NCBI GenBank assembly: GCA_946406115.1 | Contig: OX291544.1 | Span: forward strand, 6,510,001 to 6,574,000 | Origin: Apoda limacodes | Taxonomy: Eukaryota > Arthropoda > Insecta > Lepidoptera > Limacodidae | Direction: 5' to 3' | DNA: 64,000 nt | In this document: piece after piece, positions 1 through 11,224 of the stretch | Layout of the letters: the number at the start of each line of letters is the position of its first letter | How positions within the stretch are numbered: the first letter of the stretch is position 1 | Program-made: the position numbers and the translations under genes | Notes under the pieces: generated by a model | What the model saw: only the letters and a program-made list of their open reading frames with translations | Told to the model about the DNA's origin: nothing | The model's database searches: none

Positions 1-405
1 AAATTTCCGTTATAATTTTTGAAGAACTTAATTATTGAATATATTAGTCGGGTAATGCGTCTTGATATTCTAGTTAGTATGAACATACAAATTATAAATC
101 GTTTCAGGTATTTAACTTGCACCATCGCCGTTGACACCTACAGCGATTAAATCATCCCAACGAGAGTTTGTTTATTATTAGAAACTTTTGAAGATGATTT
201 TTGACAAAACTTGTAACAATAAAAGTTTAAGTGAAACTCGAACTTAACTGAATATTATTAACGTTTTTTTAAGTTAAATGATAAAAGATCAGGGTGTTTG
301 AAGAGAAGTGTAAGGTAGTGTTAGTTAAGAACATGCATGACTGAACAAGCACAGTAACTCCGTACTAATACTCTCAGAGCTTACGCAATAATTGCGAAAG
401 CGAGT
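1..405. other. Gene-free AT-rich stretch
   Basis: I see no gene, RNA or recognisable element here. The sequence is AT-rich, with short T and A runs and frequent stops in all frames. Confidence 0.5.
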
Positions 406-560
406 ATGTTTATTTCTCCTTCCTTACATCCACTTGAGCTGAAATTTGGCACAGAGATAATTAAAGTGACGGAGAAGGACATAGGCTTTTTATCCGGAAA
501 ATTCAGAAGTTCCCGCAGGAATAACTAGAACCGAATTCCACGTGGACAAACTATAGCTAC
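406..560 (+). repeat. Fragment of a moth interspersed repeat
   Basis: The order of short motifs (GAGCTGAAATTTGGCACAGA, then GGACATAGGCTTTTTATCC, then CCGAATTCCACGTGGAC) matches a very common lepidopteran interspersed repeat. A longer relative lies at 17745-18125 in this window. No coding capacity is seen. Family identity comes from motif order only. Confidence 0.5.
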
Positions 561-950
561 AGCTATCAAACATCCCTACTAAAATGAAGGAGTTGCTGTA
601 GAAATCCCACGCCGATAACCGAATTTTGCACCGTGCGCCGGAGTTGAGCCGCTGATAAAAGTTAATAAAATAAGTTATACGAGTCCAGTAAGCAATCAAA
701 AAAGAGACAAGTATATTTTCTATTTCCAAGGAAATAAAAAAAACGGGAACTAATTGTTTAAAGTTTTCATTTCCAACTCTTTAATAGGTTTTGAGTAAAA
801 GCTGCAAATATGTTTTGGACTACGTCACTGTGTGTGGGCTTTACGGAGACCATGTTGAAAAAACCAAAGCAAGATGATTAAATATAGCGATGAGGGCAGA
901 AAAAAGAGACAAGTATATTTCCTAGTGTAATTAATATATATGTATATAAA

Positions 951-1074
951 GGGTCCGCAACGCGCGAGTGATGCTCCCAGTGTTGCAAGCGTCCATAGGC
1001 TGTGGTGACCGCTTATAATCAGGCGGACCGTTAGGTTGTTTGCTTGTTTGCCTCCTCAGTTTTATAAAAAAAAC
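951..1074 (+). mobile_element. CR1-like retroposon 3' tail
   Basis: This is a solo 3' end of the retroposon family that fills the window. It reads from the last codons (GGGTCCGCAACGCGCGAGTG) through TTGCAAGCGTCCATAGGC and the CAGGCGGACCGT block, ending in a short A-tract after TTTTATAAAA. Upstream coding sequence is absent, so it is a strongly 5'-truncated insertion. An overlapping 74-codon open frame is not a gene. Confidence 0.75.
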
Positions 1075-1554
1075 CGACACTATGAACAGTCACTTATTCA
1101 ACATTTTATAATTTTTATTATGAAGCTTATGGCAAAAGCGTGTTTGAAGGCATATTTTTTTATCTTATACTTTCACAAAAAAAATGCAAACGTAATTTTA
1201 CGCGATTTTGCCTTAATGCGTTCCTTAACAATTCTCCGCGTTATTTTCACAAAAAAATAATACCTATATGTTACCTTATATTTAGGTATCAATACGTAAT
1301 ATTTAGGTAAGCGAAATACTTTGGTCATTGCGCGCCATCTAATCTTACGCCTGATTGTGTCAGTGTAGGGAAATGCCGGTTTCTACACATATCTGAGCGT
1401 CTCGGTATCGATCTAGTTTTGATATCAATACTCAACATATGATACTACTTTCACGTCACTACTAGATACCTATCAAGTTTCAGTAGTAAATAGATCTTAC
1501 CATATAATCGGAGACGGCCTCCCACTACATAGACGGGCTCGTCTCAGGCGTCAG
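1075..1554. other. Gene-free stretch
   Basis: No convincing gene is seen. It holds AT-rich unique-looking sequence with A-runs. Confidence 0.4.
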
Positions 1555-1640
1555 ACGTCCCACAGCAGGGGCACAGGTCTCTCTTTCGAGAAGGAGGCAG
1601 AAGCCATAGTCCACCACGCTGGCTCAGGTGGCTAGATTTC
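1555..1640 (+). repeat. Short dispersed repeat fragment
   Basis: The string CCCACAGCAGGGGCACAGG...CCATAGTCCACCACGCTGGC resembles a widespread lepidopteran repeat segment usually reading 'cccactgctgggcacaggcctctc...ccaccacgctggcc'. This is recognised from memory only. It is short, and no boundaries are visible. Confidence 0.35.
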
Positions 1641-1883
1641 ATTTACAGGCTACATTATATTTGTCTAATTAACTTATTTTCGTTAAGTCATACCCAACTT
1701 TGTCTACGTCCTCTCTGTATCCTATACTGTTAGGTTGAACTAAAAGGGGGTTCAAGGAAAAAGAACCGGAATTGCAATATGTTCATATTTTTTTCTTTGT
1801 TTTGGTTACGGTTAGGCTGTACGACGGAATGGGGGCGCTGAAAAAAAAATCTGTTATTTTTATGAAAAATATCGATAGTCGGC

Positions 1884-2190
1884 AGCAACGTTTGTATGGA
1901 GCACTTTTGTCTGTGACTCCTTTCTGGAACACTAGTAGGGTTGAAAAAAAAATTCAAAAGGCGTGTGTTCCAACAACCTACCATTTTGTTGGTGGAAATC
2001 AGTAGAGTGTAGTGTCACCAGCAACGTTTGTATTAAACACTTTTGTTTGTGACCCCTCTCCGGACCGCGGGGTATTTTTTTTTTTTTTCAAAACGGGGTG
2101 TTTCCCTATTAGGGACCATTTTTGACGGGTATAGATTGAGCACATTCCTAGGAGCAACGTTTGTATGAACCATTTCTTTCTGTGTTCGTT
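1884..2190 (+). repeat. Imperfect three-unit tandem repeat, ~135-bp period
   Basis: The block AGCAACGTTTGTAT begins at 1884, 2020 and 2153. Each time it is followed by a similar TTTTGT.TGTGAC stretch. Spacings are 136 and 133 bp. The first two units also share an A/T run near their middle. The third is cut off after about 35 bp. The remainder of each unit has diverged. Confidence 0.6.
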
Positions 2191-2327
2191 CAGTCAGTTT
2201 TAGAGCAGTCAGTGAGTGAGTCGGTCATTAAAATCTCGGTTGTTAAACGTTCATTAATAACTGTATGAGCTACGCACGTATGAAATTGACGGTTCGTTAT
2301 GACGGGCATACTAACAAATAATCAAAA

Positions 2328-2385
2328 AAAATCGGCCAAGTGCGAGTCGGACTTGCACACGAAAGTTTCCGTACCATATAATCTA
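2328..2385 (+). repeat. Fragment of the 'AAGTGCGAGTCGGACT' repeat
   Basis: GGCCAAGTGCGAGTCGGACT followed by GCACACGAAAG and TTCCGTACCATA is the 5' block of a short interspersed repeat. A complete copy lies at 56795-57083, and another fragment at 33680-33745. Only the first ~60 bp are recognisable. Confidence 0.6.
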
Positions 2386-2761
2386 TAAAGATTAAATGTT
2401 TTTTTTTTATTTTTATATTTAAGTTGTTTGAATGAAAGGTAAATTGTGGTTTACGATTTGTGACGTTTTAAAAAAAACTACTTACTAGATCTCGTTCAAA
2501 CTAATTTTCGGTGAAAGTTTGAATGATAATGTACATCATATATTTTTTTTCGTTTTATCATTCTCTTATATTAGATTCTTATTTTTCTGATTTTAGGGGG
2601 GACACACATTTTACCACATTAGAAGTGTCTCTCGCGCAAACTATTCAGTTTAGAAAATAAATGATATTAGAAACCTCAATATAAGTTTTGAAGAAAACTC
2701 TAAAGAAAAACAGCAAATAATACTTACCGGCTACGTGGTAATCCTTCTTGTGTGTATTGTG

Positions 2762-4922
2762 TTTTTTTTTTTTTTTTTTTTTTTTTTATACCACTAAAGT
2801 GGCAAACAAGCTTACGGCCCGCCTGATGGTAAGCGGTCACCGTAGCCTATGGACGCTTGCAACACCAGGGGTATCACTTGCGCGTTGCCGACCCTTCAGA
2901 AATCTAATAACTTCTTTCTTGAAGAACTCCATACTGTAGTCCTTGCAGAAAACCTTGGCAGGGAGCTCATTCCACAACTTAAGCGTTCGCGGGAGGAAGT
3001 TTCTCTGAAACCGCACTGTACGCGACCATTTAGGTTCTAAAGTGTGAGAATGAATTCCCTGCCGATGGCGAGCGGTGCGATGGTAGAAAGTAGCCGTGGG
3101 CATCATTTCGAACAATTCCTCAGAACACAACCCATTGTACAAGCGGTAGAACACACTCAGTGAGGCAAAGTCTCTCCTCAGACTTAAGGGCTCGATACCG
3201 CAAGTGAGTTTGGAATCGTCGACAATTCTCACAGCCCGTCGTTGAACCGAGTCAAAAGGGCCAAGCTGGTATCCGGGTGCACCTGCCCAGAGATGGCAGC
3301 AGTACTCCATATGGGGCCGAACCTGCGACTTGTAAAGTAACAACCTTTGCCCCGACGTGAAGTACTGCTTCGCTCTGTTGAGTACACCAAGTTTTTTGGA
3401 CGCCAGCTTCACCTTATCTTGTAAATGATCTCGGAACTGAACATCGCTGGAGATGTCGACACCAAGGATCCCAATGCTCTTGGAGATGGAGAGGGGAGTG
3501 TTCTAGAATTGTGGGACTACAGTGAATGGAGTTTTCTTAGCGGTGAACGCGCACACTTGTGTCTTTGTAGGGTTGAATCGGACCAAGTTTACCCGTCCCC
3601 AATCAGAGACCTGGGACAGTGTGGTCTCGATTTGAGACACAAGTTCTCCGCGGTTTTCCTCCACAACGGAACGAGGGATGTTTGCACGACCCGTGTAAAA
3701 AGCGTCTCCAGTACTTTCATCTGCATAGCAATGTATGTTGTTGATGTCCAACATGTCATTGATATGCAGTAGAAACAGCGTAGGAGACAGCACAGAGCCT
3801 TGCGGGACACCAGCATTAATGTCCATGCTATCAGAGCAACTACCGTCAACTACGGTTCGTATGCGTCTGCCGGACAAAAAGCTAGCCACCCATTTGCACA
3901 AACCCTCGGGCACTCCGTAAGATGGCAACTTCGATAGAAGACCGCGGTGCCAGACCCGATCGAACGCCTTCGCTATGTCCAGGCTACATGCCAATGCCTC
4001 CCCCTGACTCTCAATGGCTAGTGCCCATCGGTGTGTGAGATACACTAGAAGGTCACCAGTCGAGCGACCGTGGCGAAAGCCATATTGACGGTCACTGACC
4101 AGATCGTGTACTTCTAGGTATCTTAGAAGCTGTGTGTTGATCACACGCTCCATCACCTTAGAGAGGAGAGAGGTAATAGCGATAGGCCTGTAATTCGATG
4201 GATCTGATCTATCGCCCTTTTTGGGCACCGGGTGCACATTCGCAGTCTTCCATGAAGACGGAAATTGCCTAGTGTGGTAGGAAAGCGCGAAGAGGCGCGT
4301 GAGTACAGGACATAACTCAGGAGCACACTGCTTAAGCACCACTGCTGGTATACCGTCTGGCCCACTCGACTTATGAACGTCTAGAGAGAGCAACGCCCGC
4401 CTGACCTCCCGCTGCGTTATGGAGATTTCCGGCATGGTCTTACCGCACCACGGTATTGTAGGTGGTACAGCGCCTTCATCGTTCATATTCGAGTTCGAGG
4501 CAAAGAGACTGCCCAGTAGATCGGCTTTCTCTTTAGCACTATGGGCCAAGTCACCATCGGTCTTTCGCAGTGGTGGTAACGACGACTGGCAGAAGTTCCC
4601 TTCGGCAGCTTTGGCAAGCGACCAGAAAGCACGACTCCCAGAAGGATAGCTCGCAAGTCGCCCACCTATTTTGCCGATGAATTGGAATTTTGCTCTGGCA
4701 GTTGCTTTCTTACTGAACCTCGAGGCAGCATTTAATTTGCGTTTTAACTCAGAAATATTCGGATCCTTATTATTACGAGCCGTGGTCCAAGCCTCATACG
4801 CAGTTTGCTTAAGAATTTTAGCTTCTCTGCAAGACCTATTAAACCACGGTCGTTTTTTGACGCCGGCAGCTACTCGCAGGTTAGGAATGAAACATTCCAT
4901 ACCTGCAAGGATTGTCTCAGTG
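2762..4922 (-). mobile_element. CR1/Jockey-type retrotransposon copy A
   Basis: A 5'-truncated non-LTR retrotransposon on the minus strand, ending in a 26-nt poly(A) (T2762-2787 on plus). One frame runs from about 4948 to 2837, roughly 700 codons, encoding the linker and reverse transcriptase with the family's C-terminal region. It is interrupted by a single nonsense codon, where the CAG of the PQFQNTP motif has become TAG (3503-3505). The RT box that reads YADD in intact copies is YADE here. Motifs seen are SSGPDGIPAVVLKQ, NYRPIAITSLLSK, DIAKAFDRVWH and AGVPQGSVLSPTLF. Homology to other copies stops at about 4922. It lies downstream of catalase gene 1 and is a dead but little-decayed copy. 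Confidence 0.93.
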
Positions 4923-6394
4923 GTACGCGAATGCGAGCATTTGGGCATTTAATTAATGCTCCAAGGGTTTGGATAAAATTTTGTATTTAGATAGTAACCA
5001 ATAGAACTTTTTAAGTATAAAACGAGGAGAAGGTTGTAATGTTGTAAAGGAAGGGGTGAGTAGGATGTGGTGGCAATGTGACACGGCTCTGACAAGAAAA
5101 TTGCTTCCGCTGCCGATGGTCCTCGTATTATTATTTATTCCTAGGAGTATGCCAATGGATACACTATAAGTATACAGTTTACCCATATTCCTTCCTCGCA
5201 TCTTTTATTACCAAATTGCCGTTATGCCTGACGTAAATATTGAGCAAAGTCGCCTGTTGTGTATCGGAAATTCACCAAAGCATAAAGAAAGACTGCGACA
5301 CTAATTAATAATTGACTCAGACCGCGGCAATTTTAGGGATTTAATCAATCACCGTTGTTAACAATGTGACGCCCTAGACGGTTGCTCTAGAACGCTTTTC
5401 ATGCAGAAATTAATAGGATTAATAGGATAAAAGACTATTGAAACGATTAAGGTATAAATTATCAAATTTCTGCTCTTCACCTGCGCTCATGCTGGGCTGA
5501 ATTACTGAGTTTTGTCACCGTTTCGCTAGCACTGGATTACTGTATGCTGTCATCGCTCCAGTTTGCTAGACACCAGAAACTCAATCACGTACAAACCTAA
5601 CCGTTTCTTATTCAGGGTTAGACTATTTAGGCTTCACATCTTTAAGATATACTTTAGGATATACTTAAAACTGATCAAATACCACTAAATTTTGAAGAAA
5701 TGTCCTAGTAATAAATATATAGGTCTGCAGTGTGCCAGTTTTCTATTAAATTTTTTTAATATTCAAAAGTTATACAGGATTCAAGTTTTTTATACAAATG
5801 GTTTTAAAAAAGATTTCTTGTGAATAGAACGTTTTTTGAAAAAACCACAGACCTAGGTATTTGGCTTGGGATTATGACTAAGAAATTTCACAGTGATTGA
5901 TCAGTAAATGTCAAAAGCAAATGAAAAATTCGTTTGTATGAAGCCCGCTGCGAGGCGCCGCGAAGTGTATACTCTTAAGCAGGCATCGGTGTCAGTAAGC
6001 AGTAATAGCACTGCATGCAGTATGGTCACTCTCCGCCGATTCCTAAGAGACCCTGCCACCCCTCTGTAATGGTCATGTAGGTAACCGCTCGCGAAGTGAA
6101 CACATTTGTGCGTCCACACGTCATTCGCTTTTGTAGTAAATCACGAGGTTTTGGTGTAATGTAAACTGTATAAGTGTGGGTCAGGGTGAGGTCACAGCTA
6201 ACATCAGGGACACCAGCCTAGTGTCAATGACGCTTCCAAGCATAATCAACGGTTATATTTTAATAGCGTAATCAACAGTCCGTGTCGAGTTAGCAGCAGG
6301 CTAAAAAAAAATGTCGAATATCTTGTTATTTGAAACTGATATATTAAACTGTTATGAACAATGTAACATCTTCATTGTTAAAAAAATACACAAA
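4923..6394. other. Gene-free stretch
   Basis: No gene is recognised between retroposon copy A and the catalase 1 3' UTR. A GC-richer patch at about 5935-6130 has a 72-codon minus-strand open frame without recognisable similarity. I do not call it a gene. Confidence 0.4.
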
Positions 6395-6400
6395 TTTAAT
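6395..6400 (-). terminator. Possible poly(A) signal of catalase 1
   Basis: ATTAAA on the minus strand lies about 150 nt past the catalase 1 stop codon. No AATAAA occurs between. It is a common variant hexamer and plausible by position only. Confidence 0.3.
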
Positions 6401-6549
6401 AGAACATTAATCATTAAATTTTTGCAAGCAGCAATTCAAAATGCAATCTAAATATAACAAAAAAAAAGAAAATAAAAGTTGTGACCAGACCAGTTTCTTT
6501 CGCTTTGCAGGAAGTTTATGATAAATGCGAGTTACAAGACACTTAAAAC

Positions 6550-7992
6550 TCAAAAGTCTTCCTCTAACCAAAAATAGGAGGTCGTGTTCGCTAAAATGCC
6601 GTGTTTTACTCTTTTACCCAGATCTGGATGAATAATTGTGAAAACTTTAATAGCCCTATCTTGAAGAAACTTCGCTGCGTTTCTTATACTATATACAACA
6701 TTTTCAACTAATCTGTTTCTCTCTTCTTTAGTCATTTCATTAATGTAGAGTTCCGTGGCTTGCTCAAAATTATCCGGATCATCTTGATACACTTCTATTA
6801 ACTCTGGCCTCTTTTTATCTACGTATGCTTCTGGGCCGTTGAAAGAATTCGGGTAGTAGTTTGGAATATCCCTCATGTTGTCTTTGACTGGTGGTTTACC
6901 ATCACGGTTGTAAAGAAGAACGCTTGCTTGGATAGGACAATTTACTGGAATGTTGTTAAAGTTTGCACCTAAGCGATAATATTGTGCATCCCTATAGGCC
7001 AACCGTCGAGCTTCAAAAACTTTATCTGGACCACCAGATATTCCTGGGACTAAATTTGCAGGGTTAAAAGCCAGCTGTTCAATCTCCGCAAAGTAATTTA
7101 TTGGATTTTTGTTAAGTACCATTTTTCCTAATGGTCTTAAAGGATATTTGTCTAAAGGCAGGACTCTAGTGACATCGAACACATCAAAACCGGCATGTTT
7201 AATATCATCGTATGTCAAAACTTGGATACTTACTCTCCAACTTGGAAAGTCTCCTTTAGAAATAGCATTGTACATTTCTCTAGTTAAATAATCTGGATCT
7301 ACTCCTGCAATTCTCCTAGCTTCTTCAGATCTTAAATTCTTAATGCCTGCATCAGGTGTAAAATGAAATCTTATGAAGAATTTTTCACCATCTTCATTAT
7401 AAACCTGATAAGTATGAATACCAAACCCAGGCATAAAACGATACCCGGCAGGGATTCCTCGGTCTCCGAAGACCAACAAGAACATATGAAAACTTTCCGG
7501 ACGTAAAGTTAAGAAATCCCAAAGAGTGTTAACGTCAAACAAATTGGTTGCTGGATTCTTTTTTTGTGCTCGTACAAAAGTAGGAAACAAAATCGGATCT
7601 TTATAAACATACATAGGCGTGTTAAAACCTACTATATCAAAATTTCCATCTTCAGTGTAAAATTTTACAGCAAAGCCTCTTGCATCTCTTGAAGTATCCA
7701 TGCCACCCTTTTCTACAACTACAGGCGAAAATCTGGCTGCTAAAGGAGTCTTTTTTCCAGCAGTGCTAAATAACTTTGCTTTACATATATCTCTGATGTC
7801 ATGTGTAACTTCGAAATAGCCAAAAGCTCCTCCAGCTTTTGCGTGAACTAAGCGCTCGGGTATTCTCTCTCTCACTAGGTGTGTAAGTGAATCCATGAAA
7901 AACTCATTAAATATCAAATTTCTATTTAATGTTATAGTATCTTTAAATTCTATTGGCGTTCCAGCACTTGTTGTCATCAATCCAACTGGGCC
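6550..7992 (-). CDS. Catalase-like protein 1, exon 2 (catalytic core)
   Basis: Encodes 480 codons plus stop, giving residues 35-514 of a heme catalase-like protein. The family disproportionates hydrogen peroxide. The exon starts after a TTTATATTTCAG acceptor, in phase 0, with GPVGLMTT. Landmarks on the full protein are the distal-His motif RIPERLVHAK (His84), DGNFDIVGFNTP (157-158) and the proximal heme motif RRLAYRD (Arg363, Tyr367), followed by RLGANF and PVNCP. The usual pocket Asn, first N of NNTP in vertebrate catalases (Asn148 in human), is Phe157 here. The family's usual PDTH after the tyrosine is RDAQ. The frame is uninterrupted, so the gene looks alive. Activity is uncertain because of the substituted pocket residue. 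Exon 1 is at 32631-32732. The open frame extends into the intron at an ATG at 8016, but that is not the start. Confidence 0.93.
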   Translation of the reverse strand, partial: GPVGLMTTSAGTPIEFKDTITLNRNLIFNEFFMDSLTHLVRERIPERLVHAKAGGAFGYFEVTHDIRDICKAKLFSTAGKKTPLAARFSPVVVEKGGMDTSRDARGFAVKFYTEDGNFDIVGFNTPMYVYKDPILFPTFVRAQKKNPATNLFDVNTLWDFLTLRPESFHMFLLVFGDRGIPAGYRFMPGFGIHTYQVYNEDGEKFFIRFHFTPDAGIKNLRSEEARRIAGVDPDYLTREMYNAISKGDFPSWRVSIQVLTYDDIKHAGFDVFDVTRVLPLDKYPLRPLGKMVLNKNPINYFAEIEQLAFNPANLVPGISGGPDKVFEARRLAYRDAQYYRLGANFNNIPVNCPIQASVLLYNRDGKPPVKDNMRDIPNYYPNSFNGPEAYVDKKRPELIEVYQDDPDNFEQATELYINEMTKEERNRLVENVVYSIRNAAKFLQDRAIKVFTIIHPDLGKRVKHGILANTTSYFWLEEDF

Positions 7993-8239
7993 CTGAAATA
8001 TAAAAAAAAATACCATTAGTTTGTATTGAAAAACTTACTATGCACATTTTTTTTGCAAGAGTTTATAGTAAAGGGTGTTTTCTTTAGTAGTAGTAGTAAG
8101 TAGTGAATGTTTATCTATAAACCTAAATACGAAAGTAAATACGTCTGTTTTAACAACTTGAGCTGAAAATTCGCTGGATTTAATTGTATTGTATGTGCGT
8201 GGCTTAAACTCAGCATTTTCTTTCATTTTAAATTTACGA

Positions 8240-8715
8240 GTCCATAGTTTCAACTCCTTTTCATTTGTATATTGTATTTGTATATATCACTACAAATGTA
8301 TTCCCCTGTTTCCTACCTGCCTGGATTTGGCATAAGAGCTTTAAGGTTTTTTTAGTTATGGTATATATTATTATTCACTATTTTGCATGTTTTATTTTTT
8401 ATATACTATTCCTTTTAATGACTGGGGCCTTGCAAAAATGCAAAATATTTGCCTGTTTTTTTATGGCATTTTAACACGTGCGCTGTAGAAAGAGGTATAT
8501 GAACTATTTTTAAGTGAACAACGTACGGGCATAAAGTAATTTTTTTTTAATTAGGTTAAGATTTGGCGAATGCGGAACGCTGATTTTGATGATTGTGACT
8601 AGGTAGGTATAATCATTTTGAAGTGCAGGTGTCCCTATTGCACATACCGGTATCGAGGCTAGCGCGACGGCAAATCTTTTTCAAAATACTAATTTTTCTA
8701 TAACCTTGGTTCATA
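8240..8715. other. Gene-free AT-rich stretch
   Basis: Nothing recognisable is seen. It is AT-rich intronic sequence with short open frames that lack similarity to known proteins. Confidence 0.4.
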
Positions 8716-8816
8716 TACAGGCCTAGTCTAGCCTAGCGTCCATAGGACACGGTGACCGCTTTCCATCAGGCGGACCGTGTGCTTGTTTGCCACCTTAGTG
8801 GTATGGGGAGAAAAAA
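8716..8816 (+). mobile_element. CR1-like retroposon 3' tail
   Basis: Contains AGCGTCCATAGG, GGTGACCGCTTTCCATCAGG, CGGACCGTGTGCTTGTTTGC and CACCTTAGTGGTAT followed by an A-rich end. It is a severely 5'-truncated insertion of the window's main retroposon family, antisense to catalase 1. Confidence 0.75.
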
Positions 8817-8869
8817 ACTAACCTTTATCAATTCTGTGACTTTTATAAGTTGCAAATATTATTTAAAAT

Positions 8870-10330
8870 AAATTTATCTATCTATCTCTTTGAAACTGTA
8901 ATAAGCTTAACTAACTAAAAAAGCTTCTAAGTTTTTCTTAAATTTGTACATGTCTAGGCTCGTACAACATTTAGGTAACTTATTATATTATTTCCGCGCC
9001 ATACAAAATATACTTTTCGCTATTAATGTTGTTCGACATGAAATTACACTGAGTACAATGTAGTTACGCAGTTGGCAAATTTACTTAAATTGGTACGTAC
9101 GAACTTAGTTATTTTAAACATGGACACGTATCGAAAGACTTTGAAAATATCATTTACAACTATCTCTAATTTTTTAACCACAGACGGCTCGAAGACATTT
9201 CTTTTGTGCTTCAAGACCTTCAACTTATTTGTCAAGTTTCCCCAAAAAATCAGTCCCTATCGTAGTGTCGACGTCACAAAGGCATGATATGCTCTTAAGA
9301 CTGTTTTTTAGCTTGCTGACTTATTAAAAATATATAGTGCGTGAGAGAATTTATTTAATTTTGTACACACATATTCCGTATGTACCTTCCAAGATAATTT
9401 ATAATCAATAAAATGTCCAAGGAATTTCGTTTCGTCACTATTTGCTATGTTTTTGCCGTCATATGATCAATAGTCATCTTGATTGTTTTTATTTTTAAAT
9501 GACTATATATTTGTTTTTTCAAAGTTAATAAATAAATTAGTCAATTTCATCCAATTACATAATTAAATTGTCAAGTAAATCATTTTGCTGACATCTGTAA
9601 CAAATATTATTGGGTTATTGACTGCTTTAGGCAAGTTATTTATATATATGATAAATATTAAAGTTCCTAATATACTACTTTGTGGTTCTTCTAACCCTAC
9701 ATCTTTAGAACTTGAATTGTATTTATTCTCGAGTTTAGTTTTTTTTTGACAAATTCTTGTTATTTATGTAACATGCTGTCTTTATATGAGTTAAGACTGT
9801 AAATATCAAATTAAGTATTAGTCCCCAAATTCCATATTTTTCAATTTATTCAAAAATATAATATCAAAGTCTACATAATAGAATGCATTTGTTATATCCA
9901 TTTATAAGGTTGAAACACTTAACTTAGGGTCGGCTCATACCGAGAAGCGACGCGCCGAGACGCAACGCGACATGAAGCGACTTGAAGATGCCGCACGGCA
10001 CATCCTAACGTCGGGCGACGCCTCTTCAAGCGTCTTCAAGTCGCGTCGCGTCTCGGTGTGAGCCGTCCCTTATTGACAAAGCTAACCATGACCCTTTCGA
10101 GGAAGTTATAAATAGCCAAATTTACGGTTCGATATTTTCTGAAGCCCATTTGTTTTTCTGTTAATTTGTTCTGTTTTAGTCTTTTTTTCAAAGAAGGTGT
10201 ATAAGATGATCTTTTTAAAACCTTCAAAAATATAGATATCACTGCTTATGGTCTTTAGTATTTTATATTTTTAACGAGTCTTTTGTGAAGTAGTACATAT
10301 ATAAATATTTAAAGTTTGTCTGGGAAAACG
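8870..10330 (-). mobile_element. Decayed Jockey-like LINE relic
   Basis: A minus-strand reverse transcriptase remnant with many stops. Reading 5' to 3' from 10250, there is LTEKQMGFRKYRTVNLAIYN, then a degenerate MDITNAFYYVDFDI block corresponding to 'MDMTKAFD.VD', then PQSSILGTLIFIIYINNLP (a worn GVPQGS motif) near 9660, and a worn C-terminal part to about 8900. The 3' side ends near a short TATC run, and the outer limits are approximate. A 143-bp MITE at 9927-10069 interrupts it between the first two blocks. Similar relics lie at 26085-27205 and 52150-52400. Confidence 0.7.
9927..10069. mobile_element. 143-bp MITE, PIF/Harbinger-like
   Basis: GC-rich island with terminal inverted repeats. 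The left end is GGGTCGGCTCATACCGAGA and the complement of the right end is GGGACGGCTCACACCGAGA. TTA flanks both sides directly (9924-9926 and 10070-10072). The element is nearly palindromic throughout. A TTA/TAA 3-bp duplication is the hallmark of PIF/Harbinger elements. Removing it with one TTA restores continuity of the surrounding LINE relic. Confidence 0.85.
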
Positions 10331-11224
10331 CCGTGTTCGATACACGAACTAAACATATCGCATATGTGTTTTTTATTGTTTAAGATAATAAGGTCTAAAC
10401 AAGGTTTTTCAAATATTTGAATCCATTATACTTTTAAAGGTTTTGAGTCAGACCCGCTGAATAAACTGTTTAATATAAGTTATTATATATGTGCATAAAT
10501 CTGTAAATGTATTTAAATTATTAAGTTTTTATTACAATTTCTTGCTTGTTTATTTACAAATAACATTTGCATGCATTGAAAAGGTACATTAAGACAATTA
10601 CCTACTGTACCTAAAGTGTAGCAAATAAATGAATTTCAAGTTTTAATTATAAAACTATTATCATAATAAATAAACCGTTGCCCGTTGACGTCGTTCTCAA
10701 AATGCTTAATTGCAATGCAAATTCTTTGCGCAAGGTTAAGGTTTAGACCTCAGTCGAGGTCGAGGAGGTCATGGCGGAAAGATATTTATAAAAACATTTG
10801 CTATGAATTTTTAAACAATTATATTTCGGTATGTTCGCATTATTAGTAAAATAAAAACTAATCTTGATTTCTGCGATAAATTTTTTGTTAATTAAAATTT
10901 TAACAAACCAAATTATTTTAAATGCTAGTTTATGAGGTCGGTTTTTTTACCAAATTTTATTTCCCACATTTATTTATTTTTATATTTTATTTCTCTTTAG
11001 GGTTTTGTACCCAGTTGGTGCCAACAAAGCCCTATTACCTACGTTGTCCGTCTTTCTGTCCGTCCGATCATTAAAAGGTAAAAGCCTGAAATACAATAAA
11101 GGAATTATAGTTCACAGAATAAAGGAGCTTTATCTAACAAATAATAAATAGTTAAAAACGGAAAAAAATTAAGGCTTAAAGCACTTACAAGAAAACACAT
11201 TTTCTTTGTAACAGTAATACATAC
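10331..11224. other. Gene-free stretch
   Basis: AT-rich intronic sequence with no gene. Around 11000-11070, TAGGGTTTTGTACCC and CGTCCGTCTTTCTGTCCGTC resemble the 3' block (antisense) of the short repeat seen whole at 56795-57083. Confidence 0.4.

Noticed and set aside
1730..2005. Overlapping 77-84-codon frames on both strands
   Set aside because: They lie in the 135-bp-period repeat and A/T runs. Reading on both strands suggests chance.
7993..8016. ATG at 8016 as the start of catalase 1
   Set aside because: The codons before GPVGL translate the intron's polypyrimidine tract and CAG acceptor. A proper signal-peptide exon exists at 32631-32732.
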